NCBI GenBank assembly: GCA_964593065.1
Contig: CAZQGO010000014.1
Location: 1 to 64,000 of the forward strand
Direction of reading: 5' to 3'
Source: CAZQGO01 sp964593065
GTDB lineage: Bacteria; Oederibacteriota; JAAXVQ01
DNA length: 64,000 bases
Position numbers and translations under genes: made by a program. The notes under the pieces were generated by a model that searched no databases, had not been told where the DNA came from, and saw only the letters and a program-made list of their open reading frames with translations. Position 1 is the first letter of the stretch. Each line of letters opens with the position of its first letter. Positions 41,736-49,917 of this stretch are shown piece by piece.

Positions 41736-42554
41736 TTACTTCTTGAGACCGAGGTCGTTGCCGACTTCGTCCACGGTTTCCTCGTCCACCGTTTCTTTTT
41801 TCAGCAGGTAACTTTCCAGCAGGCTGTTGTCGCAGATGGTATTGATCAGCCGGGGAATGCCGCGGGAGTACAGATAGATTTTCTTGTACGCTTCCGGGCT
41901 GAATATCTCGTGCTCGCACCCGGCGACCTTCAGGCGGTGCTGGATGTAGTTGGCCACCGAGTCCTCCTGCAGGCTTTGCAGGGTGAACTTGACGGCGATG
42001 CGCTGCTGCAGCGGCGGGTCCAAGGCGATGTTCTGCTCCAGGTCCGGCAGGCCGATGAGCGTGATGGACAGGAGTTTCTGGCCCGGGGCCTCCAGGTTGA
42101 GGAGTCCCCGGAACTCCTCGAAAATCTCGCGGGTCACCAGCATGTTGGCCTCGTCGATGATCACCACGGCCTTCTTGCCCGAGTCGTAAATCTCCATCAG
42201 GCGTTCATACAACTGCGGCAGGATGACGGATTTCTTCTCGCCCGGCTCCTTGACGCCCAATTGGGAGGCGATTTTTTTCAACAGCCATTCCGCGGTGATC
42301 TCGGAATGCACGATGACCATCAGCGCCGCTTCGTACTGGTGTTCGGCCTCCAGGTTTTCCAGCAGCTTCCGGGCCAGCAGCGTTTTGCCGCAGCCGATAT
42401 CGCCCACCATAATGGACAGACCCTTCATGGTGTCGATGGCATGCATGAGGCGGATGAGGGCCTCCGAATGCTGTTTGCTGTCAAAGAAAAACCGGGATTC
42501 GGGGGCGTTGGAAAAGGGTTGTTCTTTAAACCCGAAAAAGGATTCGTAACTCAA
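41736..42554 (-). CDS. ExeA/MshM-like AAA+ ATPase
   Basis: A 272-residue ATPase with the N-terminal motif FFGFKEQPFSNAPESRFFF, Walker A GDIGCGKT, Walker B AVVIIDEANML, and a C-terminal IPRLINTICD motif. This is the ExeA/GspA-like family, whose members help place secretin or pilus machinery. No secretin or pilus genes are nearby. It follows the TPR gene by 18 bases and is probably co-transcribed with it. Confidence 0.9.
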   Translation of the reverse strand: MSYESFFGFKEQPFSNAPESRFFFDSKQHSEALIRLMHAIDTMKGLSIMVGDIGCGKTLLARKLLENLEAEHQYEAALMVIVHSEITAEWLLKKIASQLGVKEPGEKKSVILPQLYERLMEIYDSGKKAVVIIDEANMLVTREIFEEFRGLLNLEAPGQKLLSITLIGLPDLEQNIALDPPLQQRIAVKFTLQSLQEDSVANYIQHRLKVAGCEHEIFSPEAYKKIYLYSRGIPRLINTICDNSLLESYLLKKETVDEETVDEVGNDLGLKK

Positions 42555-42572
42555 GTTTTGTTCCTCCTGGCT

Positions 42573-44624
42573 TTATACGTAGGAAACCCGGCTCCGGCGC
42601 CCCTTGCCCGGCGGTTCATCGTCATCCTTGCCTTTTCCGCCCTTCGGCGGAGCCGACTTCTTGGGGGCATCCGGCCCGGCGCCTTTGGCGGCGTCGGGTT
42701 TCTCGTCCTTGTCCTTCTTGGACCGGGCGGCCTCCTCGGTGTGCCGCCGCAGGTTTTCCTGCTCCTGCAGGGTGGCCTCCAGTTCGTTTTTCTTGGCCTG
42801 CGCCTCGAGATTGCCGGGTTCGATTTCGAGGATCTTCTGATAGATTTTCAGCGCCTCGTTGAGCAGGCCCTGCTTGGTGTAGATTTCGGCCACCGTGACC
42901 GTCATAAACTCGTCCTGGTGGTCTCCCACGATCTGGTCTTCCTGCTCGCCGCCGAGGCTTTGCATCAGGTCATCCTGAGCCTGGGCCTTGGCCGCGGCTC
43001 CCTTGTCCGCCGGCGTCGCGCTGCGCTGCGCCCGGACCTGGGCCTCCCGCTGCGCCCGTTCGCGGGCTTCGCGCTGCACCTTCTGTTCATCCTCCCCGCC
43101 CGCCGGCGCCGGAGCGGCTTTCTTGCCGACCGCGGCCTCGGGATTCACGCCCGCGAACATGGCATAGGCCCGGGTCAGGGCGTTCTTGACGTCCTGATTG
43201 TGTGGATCCGTTTTCAGGATCTTTTGATAGATCTCGATGGCCTCGTCGAGGGACCCTTGGCGGATGTAGGTGGCAGCGATATTCATCATGACCTTGGTTT
43301 CCTCGGCGGGCGTTAGGGGACGATCCTTGGTCTTGGAAGTTCCCCCGCCCGCTGGCGCGGCGGCCTTTTTAGGCGGAGGAGTCGGCGGCGGCTCGCCCGT
43401 CAACTCGCTGGCTTTGAGCCGCATCTGGTAAGCCTCCTCGGCCTTGCCCTGGGAATCGTACAGCGCCGCCAGACCCAAGCAGGCCTCGGCGGCCTGTTGT
43501 TCCAGCCCGGCGTTATAGGCGGCGTCCGCGAGCTTGAGATACAGTTCGGGTTTCTGGGACTCCAGCTTGACGGCCTGGGAAGCGCAGGTGGCGGCCCGTT
43601 CCCACTGTTCCTCGGCCGCAAATGCATCCATCGCCTGGGCGAATTTCGCCGCCGCTTCTGCGCTCTTTCCCTGCTGCAAGTCCAGTTCGGCCATCTTTTC
43701 CAGGGCCTCGGCGTTCTTGGCATCCGCCTTCAATAAGCGCTCGTACAGGGCGTACGCCTCGTCCACCGCCCCGGCTCCGGTGAAGATCTGGGCCAGGTGG
43801 GTTAAGGCCCCCTGGTGGTTCACCTTGAATTTCAGCAGGGTTTCGAACTCCGTCTGGGCCTCGTTCATCTGGTTTTTGAGATAATAGACCAGGCCGAGAT
43901 AATAATGGGCTTCAATGCTTTTCAACTGGATGGCCTTCTGGGCGAACAGCTGTCCCCGGTCCAAAGAACCCTGGCGGATCAAATTCTCGGCTACGAACAG
44001 AAACTCCTTCTTGGCCTCGGAGTCGGACCCCAGCTTGCTGCTGATTTCCCCCAGGGCGATATGGGCCTGAAGGTTCCCGGGGTCCAGTTTGATCACCTCC
44101 TGGAAAAGGCCGCTGGCTTTCTGAAATTGGCGGGCGTTGTACAAGGCGTTGGCAATGGCGAGAACCGTCTCCGCGGCTTCCTGGGTGCGGCCCGCCTGCA
44201 TGAGCAGTTCGGCCAGTTTCTGCTGGAGCTCCAGGCTTTTCGGGTTGCCCGCCACCTTGCTTTTCAAGGTATCAATGGCGTCGTCGTATCCGGCGGCCTC
44301 CCCGCCGGCGGCAGGAGCCGATTGAACCTCGGCCGGCTCCTCCTCCACGCTGTTGGGGTCCAGCTTGCTCATTTTTTTCTGGATAATCAGGACCTTATCT
44401 TTGGCGCCCTGCTGTTTGAAAATCTTCAGCACCTGGCGGTAGTACTGCAAGGCCTCCGTGACGCGGCCCTTGCGGCTGAAAACGTCCCCCAGCATGTTCA
44501 GCGCCAGAATATCGGCCGGGTCCAGCTCCAGCAGCTTTCGATATTGTTCGATCGCATGGTCCCATTGGCCGTCGCGGAAATGCAGATAGGCTGATTTGAT
44601 CAGCGCTTTTTTATCGATGGGCAT
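42573..44624 (-). CDS. Tetratricopeptide-repeat protein
   Basis: A 683-residue cytoplasmic protein, with no signal, built of many TPR units, for example ALNMLGDVFSRKGRVTEALQYY, AHIALGEISSKLGSDSEAKKEF and ATYIRQGSLDEAIEIYQKIL. A charged segment (residues of about 520-560) and a low-complexity Lys/Pro tail (KKDKDEKPDAAKGAG) break the pattern. TPRs act as scaffolds. The adjacent ExeA-like ATPase suggests the pair serves one machine. Its exact function is unknown. Confidence 0.9.
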   Translation of the reverse strand: MPIDKKALIKSAYLHFRDGQWDHAIEQYRKLLELDPADILALNMLGDVFSRKGRVTEALQYYRQVLKIFKQQGAKDKVLIIQKKMSKLDPNSVEEEPAEVQSAPAAGGEAAGYDDAIDTLKSKVAGNPKSLELQQKLAELLMQAGRTQEAAETVLAIANALYNARQFQKASGLFQEVIKLDPGNLQAHIALGEISSKLGSDSEAKKEFLFVAENLIRQGSLDRGQLFAQKAIQLKSIEAHYYLGLVYYLKNQMNEAQTEFETLLKFKVNHQGALTHLAQIFTGAGAVDEAYALYERLLKADAKNAEALEKMAELDLQQGKSAEAAAKFAQAMDAFAAEEQWERAATCASQAVKLESQKPELYLKLADAAYNAGLEQQAAEACLGLAALYDSQGKAEEAYQMRLKASELTGEPPPTPPPKKAAAPAGGGTSKTKDRPLTPAEETKVMMNIAATYIRQGSLDEAIEIYQKILKTDPHNQDVKNALTRAYAMFAGVNPEAAVGKKAAPAPAGGEDEQKVQREARERAQREAQVRAQRSATPADKGAAAKAQAQDDLMQSLGGEQEDQIVGDHQDEFMTVTVAEIYTKQGLLNEALKIYQKILEIEPGNLEAQAKKNELEATLQEQENLRRHTEEAARSKKDKDEKPDAAKGAGPDAPKKSAPPKGGKGKDDDEPPGKGRRSRVSYV

Positions 44625-44771
44625 GTTAAAAAATGCTCCTAAATAAAGCCAATTACAGATTTTTAATACTATCCCGCCCCCCGGGTAGTGTCAAGGCAAA
44701 AAACCCCGGGCCCTGGATGCTCGGACGGGACCTGCCGGAGAGCCGCCCAGAGCGCCGGTTTAGGAAAGCAA

Positions 44772-44800
44772 TTGACAAACAGGGGGTGTTTCCCTAGTAT
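44772..44800 (+). promoter_or_regulatory. Sigma-70-type promoter for tRNA-Leu
   Basis: TTGACA and TAGTAT are separated by 17 bases, about 20 bases upstream of the tRNA. Confidence 0.75.
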
Positions 44801-44820
44801 GTACAACGCGTTGGCGGGAA

Positions 44821-44907
44821 GCCGGAGTGGTGAAACTGGTAGACGCAGAGGACTCAAAATCCTCCGCCCTCACGGGCATGTCGGTTCGACTCCGACCTCC
44901 GGCACCA
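44821..44907 (+). tRNA. tRNA-Leu (CAA), CCA encoded
   Basis: GCCGGAGTGGTGAAACTGG begins the tRNA, the anticodon stem GAGGA/TCCTC frames loop CTCAAAA (CAA), a long variable arm GCCCTCACGGGC marks a class II tRNA, and CTCCGGCACCA closes it. Confidence 0.97.
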
Positions 44908-44954
44908 TGGCCCGTACGCGGCCTGCCGGGAACGGCCGGGCCGCCGGGGACGCT

Positions 44955-44988
44955 AAAAAAAATGGGGCGGCCGTCTGAAGCCGCCCCA
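44955..44988 (-). terminator. Terminator of MerR-GGDEF gene
   Basis: On the minus strand TGGGGCGGC and GCCGCCCCA form a stem and are followed by eight T, ending 19 bases past the gene. Confidence 0.85.
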
Positions 44989-45006
44989 TCCCGTTTGCGT
45001 GCGCCT

Positions 45007-45876
45007 TCAGGAAGCCCGTTTATCCACCACGAAATCGCTTTTTTTCATTTGCTGGGCGTACTGCTTCAGTTCATTGGCAATATCGTCGATCTGGGCATAG
45101 TGCGCGAGATTGCGGCGCTCGTTGGTCACGACGGCCACCGACAGGGTCATTACCGGATATTTCAGAATCGCGCCTTTGCGGTTGATGTTGATGATAAAGC
45201 CGTTCTCGCGGTCTTCCTTGTCGTATTGCTGGCCGATGAGCTGGTCGAAATTCGATACCAGCTTGGAACAAATGAGTTGATATTTGTCCGGAGTAGTGAT
45301 GATCACGAAATTATCCCCGCCCAAATGCCCGACGATATCGCTGGGATTGCCGTAGTCGCGGGTCACATCGAAAATAATCAGGGAAGTGAACTTCAGCAGC
45401 TTGTCCCCCCGCTGGTAACCGTAGCGCAAATTGTAGGCCCGGAAATTGTCCAGATCAATGTAACAGATGGCCGTCTTCTTCCCCTCCGAAAGCCGCCGGT
45501 CGATCTCCTGCTGGATAAAGAAGTGATCGGGAAGATTGGTCAGGGGATGAACGCGGGTGGCGCCCTTGGAGTCCGCATATCCCTCGTCGATGTCGGAACC
45601 GATGTTGAATTGGCTTAAATCCTTGACTTTCTTCTTTAAAATTTCGTCCTGGAGAAATCCCGAGGATGTGATCAAGTCATTGATGCGCAAGTTATTGTTT
45701 TCCAGGGTTTCCTTCAGGGAGATGATTTTTTTGACCATGGTCTTGCTGTATTTCCGGTGACCCGAAGGTACGCGCACGGGCGAGATCAGGCCCAGGCTTT
45801 CCCAGTAGCGCAGCGTGCGCTCCGATAAGCCACTCAATTTTGCAGCCGCGCCGATGCCGATGAGTTTTTCTTTCAT
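45007..45876 (-). CDS. MerR-type regulator fused to a degenerate GGDEF domain
   Basis: A 289-residue protein begins at MKEKLIGIGAAAKLSGLSER after AGAGGAAACC. Residues 5-75 are a MerR-type winged helix (TLRYWESLGLISPVRVPSGHRKYS). A coil of about 40 residues follows, then a GGDEF-like domain of about 170 residues (LTNLPDHFFIQQEIDRRL, ICYIDLDNFRAYN), but the signature is GGDNF and the inhibitory RxxD is NPSD, so it probably makes no cyclic di-GMP. The domain may bind a nucleotide and control the DNA-binding part. Its own promoter lies in an AT-rich stretch. Confidence 0.85.
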   Translation of the reverse strand: MKEKLIGIGAAAKLSGLSERTLRYWESLGLISPVRVPSGHRKYSKTMVKKIISLKETLENNNLRINDLITSSGFLQDEILKKKVKDLSQFNIGSDIDEGYADSKGATRVHPLTNLPDHFFIQQEIDRRLSEGKKTAICYIDLDNFRAYNLRYGYQRGDKLLKFTSLIIFDVTRDYGNPSDIVGHLGGDNFVIITTPDKYQLICSKLVSNFDQLIGQQYDKEDRENGFIININRKGAILKYPVMTLSVAVVTNERRNLAHYAQIDDIANELKQYAQQMKKSDFVVDKRAS

Positions 45877-46090
45877 GGTTTCCTCTTTTGTTCAACCCGG
45901 AGATGATATCCGGGGTCGATAAATAGAAATGTTATGCAAAAAAAGGTTTGATATTTTTTACTTTATTAAGATTATAACACCACTAAATATTTTGTCAAGT
46001 TTCAATTAATTGTTTTTGTAGTTTTTTTGTACTGTTCAATTTAATGCTTGTATATTAAGGTAATTTGGAAGATGAAATATGAGGTATATT
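45877..46090. other. AT-rich intergenic stretch
   Basis: This 214-base segment is strongly AT-rich in an otherwise GC-rich window, containing many T-runs and TATATTAAGG- and AATTAATTG-like sequences. It lies upstream of the MerR-type gene and past the tyrS stop. It may hold the MerR operator and promoter, but I could not fix their positions. The composition suggests a regulatory or recently acquired patch. Confidence 0.55.
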
Positions 46091-47305
46091 CTACTGATTG
46101 GAGATAGATATTTTTACAAATCTTCTTTTTCCGATCTGAAGCACTGACCCTTCATGAATGCCGACGTCCAAATTGGGGTCCGATATTTTTTGCTGGTCCA
46201 GCTCCACGGCGCCTTGCCGGAGCAAACGTTGGGCTTCCGATTTGCTTGCCACCAATCCCGAAGCGGTGAGAAGCTTGAGGATCCAGATTTTATTCTCCTT
46301 CAATTCCGCGGCGGACACGCTTAAGGTTGGCATGTCGGAGGGTGTTTCCCGGCTGGAAAAAATCCGGTCGAATTCCTGCCCCGCGCGCTCGGCCTCGCTG
46401 GGACCGTGAAACTGCGTGACCACCCGCCGGGCCAGATCCGCCTTGGCCTGGCGCGGATGCAGACTGCCGTCGCGGAGGCCGTCATGGATTTTCCGGGTTT
46501 CCGCAGGGGAAAGATCGGTCAGCAGTTCGAAATATTTCAGCATGAGGGAATCGGGGATGCTCATGAGCTTGCCGAACATGTCCTGGGGCGCGTCGGACAC
46601 CGCCACATAATTCCCCAGGCTCTTGGACATTTTATTCGTACCGTCCAAGCCCTCCAGCAGGGGCAGGGCCAGGATGACTTCCGGGGCCTGGCCAAAGTCC
46701 TGCTGCAGGCTGCGGGCGACCAGGCAGTTGAAAATTTGGTCCGTGCCGCAGAGCTCGAGGTCCGAATGCAACACCACCGAATCGTAGCCCTGAATGAGGG
46801 GGTAGAGGAATTCGTGCAGGCCGATGGGGCGGTTTTCGTGAAAGCGCTTTTCGAAGTCGTCGCGTTCCAGGATGCGCGCCACGGTATAATGGGCCGCCAG
46901 CCGGATGACATCCGAGAAGGTCATGGGCGCGCACCACGCGCTGTTGAAGACCACCCGGGTTCGTTCGGGGTTCAGGACGCGGAAAACCTGCTCCTGGTAT
47001 GTTTCGGCATTGGCCTGGATCTGTTCGCGGCTCAGCGGCGGACGGGTGGCGCTCTGACCCGTGGGATCCCCGATCAGGCCCGTGAAATCGCCGATGAGAA
47101 ACTGGACCTCATGGCCCAGGTCCTGGAGTTGCCGCAATTTCCGCAGCACCACGACGTGCCCGAGGTGCAGGTCGGGCGCGGAGGGGTCCGCGCCGTATTT
47201 GACTTTCAGGGGCCGGCCCAGGTCCAGCTTGGCGGCCAGCTCCGCTTCGCTGATGATCTGGGCGCAACCGCGCTGGATGCGCTGCAGGATGTCCGAGTCT
47301 GCCAC
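46091..47305 (-). CDS. tyrS: Tyrosyl-tRNA synthetase
   Basis: A 404-residue class I synthetase that charges tRNA-Tyr. HLGHVVVLRKL is the HIGH motif, KMSKSLGNYV the KMSKS loop, and the C-terminal S4-like domain begins at SAAELKENKIWIL and ends with FVKISISNQ. The start GTG at 47305 (VADSDILQ) is preferred because AGGAG lies upstream and earlier frame lacks protein features. It is monocistronic. Confidence 0.95.
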   Translation of the reverse strand: MADSDILQRIQRGCAQIISEAELAAKLDLGRPLKVKYGADPSAPDLHLGHVVVLRKLRQLQDLGHEVQFLIGDFTGLIGDPTGQSATRPPLSREQIQANAETYQEQVFRVLNPERTRVVFNSAWCAPMTFSDVIRLAAHYTVARILERDDFEKRFHENRPIGLHEFLYPLIQGYDSVVLHSDLELCGTDQIFNCLVARSLQQDFGQAPEVILALPLLEGLDGTNKMSKSLGNYVAVSDAPQDMFGKLMSIPDSLMLKYFELLTDLSPAETRKIHDGLRDGSLHPRQAKADLARRVVTQFHGPSEAERAGQEFDRIFSSRETPSDMPTLSVSAAELKENKIWILKLLTASGLVASKSEAQRLLRQGAVELDQQKISDPNLDVGIHEGSVLQIGKRRFVKISISNQ

Positions 47306-47468
47306 GGCGTGCCGGCTCCTCCATCGGGATGGGAATGCAGGGGGCCCGCTTAATCTAGCATTAGAGCCGCAGCCGGCGCAACGGAAAAATTCTCGGCCCG
47401 TCTGCCCTGCGGCGGCAAATTGTGGTAGAATGCTGCACATCCATTCTGCAGGAAGGAAGCCACGTTCC

Positions 47469-49820
47469 ATGTCTCCTGAATCCTCCCGGACTCCCGGCCG
47501 GGACCAGTCTGCCGGGCTCTCCGGGCCGGCCTCCAAGAAACAGATCAACCTGCTGCATGACGCCCGTGAAAAGCCGCCGGTGGCGGCGGCTCCCTTCTGG
47601 ACCTTGAGCCGCGGCTTGTTGCTGGCCTTCACTCTCGCCACCGCGATCGTCGGCGGCGTCCTGTTCGGAGTCCTGATGACTTTTTTGGGCGAAATCCCCC
47701 TGGCTTCGGACCTCAAGGCCTATCAGCCTTCCCTGGCCACAAAAATCTACGACGCCAAGGGCAATCTCGTTACCGAGTTGTTCTCGGAACAGCGCACCCT
47801 CGTGACGTTGGACCAAGTGCCCAAGCAGATGCAGCAGGCGGTCATCGCCATCGAGGACAACAACTTCTACCAGCATTTCGGCATCCAGTTTTCCGGTATC
47901 TTGCGCTCCTTCATGGTGAATTTTTTACACAAGCGCTACAAACAAGGGGGGTCGACCATCACCCAGCAGCTGGCCCGCAACATGTTCCTGACCATGCGCA
48001 AGACCATCGAGCGCAAAATCAAGGAAATCATCCTGGCCCTGCAGATCGAGCGCACCTACACCAAGAACGAAATCCTGGAGATGTACCTGAACCAGATTTA
48101 TTTCGGCAACGGGGCCTACGGCATCGAATCCGCATCCCGGGCTTACTTCGGGAAACACGCCCAGGACCTCAACTTGGCGGAATGCGCACTGATCGCCGGC
48201 CTGCCGCAGGCGCCGAACACCTATAACCCCTACCGCAATCTGAAGCGCGCGCGCCAGCGCCGCAATCTGGTGCTGACGCAGATGCAGCGCCTGGGGTACA
48301 TCAGCGCCCAGGAAGCGGCGGAGGCCAAGGCCGCGCCGATCGAATTGTCCTCCATCGAAATTTCGGAGGCGCCGTATTTCGTGGAGTACGTGCGGCAGCA
48401 ATTGGAGGACCGCTACGGCAGCAACGCCATTTACAAGGGGGGCTTGAAGGTCTATACCACCCTGGACCTGCCGCTGCAGCGGATGGCCCAGGACGCCATG
48501 AACGAGGGCCTGGCCGAGGCCGAGAAAATCATCAACCCCCAGCTTGCCACCGTGCCGGGCCAGCCGCCCGAAAAGCTGCAGTGCGCCCTGCTGGTGGAAA
48601 ACCCGGCGACCGGCGAAATCAAGGCCATGATCGGCGGCCGCAATTTCAAGGAAAGCAAGTTCAACCGGGCGGTGCAGGCCCAACGGCAGCCGGGTTCGGC
48701 CTTCAAGCCGTTCATTTACACCGCGGCCATTTCCAAGGGCTTCACCCAGGCGGACATGATCCTGGACGCTCCGGTGGTTTTCAAAAACGAAGACGGCGAG
48801 GTGTGGAAACCCGGTAATTTTTCGAACACATTCCACGGGCCCACCACCCTGCGCACCGCGCTCACTCATTCCCGAAACGTCGTGACGGTGAAACTGCTCG
48901 ACAAGATCGGCGTCAACAGCGCCATCGAGACGGCCCGGCGGCTCGGCATTGCCTCGCCCTTGAAACCCTTCCTCACCCTGGCCCTGGGAGCCTCGGAGGT
49001 GAACCTCCTGGAACTGGTATCGGCCTACGGCTGCTTCCCCAACCGGGGCATCCGCGCCGAGCCCGTTTCCATTCTGCGGGTGGAGGATGCAGAGGGCAAT
49101 ATCCTGGAAGAGAACACTTCGTTGCGCCAGGAAGTGCTCGATGACGGCACCGCCGCCATCCTGGTTGACTTGCTGCAAAACGTGGTCAACCGGGGCACCG
49201 GCTACACGGTGCGGCGCCTGGGCTTCAAGTATCCCGCCGGCGGCAAAACCGGAACCACGAACGATTACACGGACGCCTGGTTCATCGGCTTTACGGGCGA
49301 TTACGTGGCTGGAATCTGGCTGGGACTGGACTCGCACGCGAGTCTGGGCCGGGGGATCACGGGCGGCAAGGTCGCGTCACCGATCTGGGCCAAACTCATG
49401 CTCAAGGTTTACGCCGAGCACAAGCCCAAGGCCTTCCCGCGTTCCGAAAACGTCACGGCCGTTAATTTCTGCCAGGTCTCGGGCCTGCTCGCCAACCCGG
49501 AATGCGGGTCGAATGCCCAGGAGGGGTTGTTCGCGTTGGGAACGGCCCCGACCCGTTATTGCGACGTGCATCGGGCGGCGGGCAGCGTCCAGGCTCCCGC
49601 CTACAATCTGAACGTTTCTCCGGACTTGGTCCAGGTCACGGGAGAGGGCCAGGCGGAAGGCCTCCAGGACGAGGAGGACGGCGAGGCGGCCCCCTTGCAT
49701 CCGCGGGCGCGCCCCGCACGGCCGGATACGGGCCCGGAGGACGACGAAGCTCCCGAGGGCGAACAACCTGCGGTCCCGGTGTTTTCCCCGGCCGGGCGCT
49801 CACGTCCGCCGCAACTTTGA
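47469..49820 (+). CDS. Class A penicillin-binding protein (PBP1A-like)
   Basis: A 783-residue bifunctional peptidoglycan synthase. One N-terminal helix (LLLAFTLATAIVGGVLFGVLM) anchors it. The transglycosylase domain has AIEDNNFYQHFG and EILEMYLNQIYFG. The transpeptidase domain has SAFK (PGSAFKPFIY), SRN and KTGTT. The C-terminal 60 residues are Asp/Glu/Pro-rich. Start at MSPESSRTP follows GGAAGG. It polymerises glycan strands and crosslinks peptides in the periplasm. Confidence 0.95.
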   Translation: MSPESSRTPGRDQSAGLSGPASKKQINLLHDAREKPPVAAAPFWTLSRGLLLAFTLATAIVGGVLFGVLMTFLGEIPLASDLKAYQPSLATKIYDAKGNLVTELFSEQRTLVTLDQVPKQMQQAVIAIEDNNFYQHFGIQFSGILRSFMVNFLHKRYKQGGSTITQQLARNMFLTMRKTIERKIKEIILALQIERTYTKNEILEMYLNQIYFGNGAYGIESASRAYFGKHAQDLNLAECALIAGLPQAPNTYNPYRNLKRARQRRNLVLTQMQRLGYISAQEAAEAKAAPIELSSIEISEAPYFVEYVRQQLEDRYGSNAIYKGGLKVYTTLDLPLQRMAQDAMNEGLAEAEKIINPQLATVPGQPPEKLQCALLVENPATGEIKAMIGGRNFKESKFNRAVQAQRQPGSAFKPFIYTAAISKGFTQADMILDAPVVFKNEDGEVWKPGNFSNTFHGPTTLRTALTHSRNVVTVKLLDKIGVNSAIETARRLGIASPLKPFLTLALGASEVNLLELVSAYGCFPNRGIRAEPVSILRVEDAEGNILEENTSLRQEVLDDGTAAILVDLLQNVVNRGTGYTVRRLGFKYPAGGKTGTTNDYTDAWFIGFTGDYVAGIWLGLDSHASLGRGITGGKVASPIWAKLMLKVYAEHKPKAFPRSENVTAVNFCQVSGLLANPECGSNAQEGLFALGTAPTRYCDVHRAAGSVQAPAYNLNVSPDLVQVTGEGQAEGLQDEEDGEAAPLHPRARPARPDTGPEDDEAPEGEQPAVPVFSPAGRSRPPQL

Positions 49821-49868
49821 CCGTCCCGCCGGCCGTCCGCAGGAGGCCGGTTTTTCCGTTTCACAGGT

Positions 49869-49909
49869 AAAAAAAAACGCCCCGGGCTGTGCAGCCCGGG
49901 GCGTTTTTT
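49869..49909. terminator. Bidirectional terminator
   Basis: ACGCCCCGGGCT and AGCCCGGGGCGT form a perfect 12-base stem with GTGC loop, with A-run before and T-run after. It ends the PBP gene on the plus strand and the ppdK gene on the minus strand. Confidence 0.9.
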
Positions 49910-49917
49910 GCTTGCGA

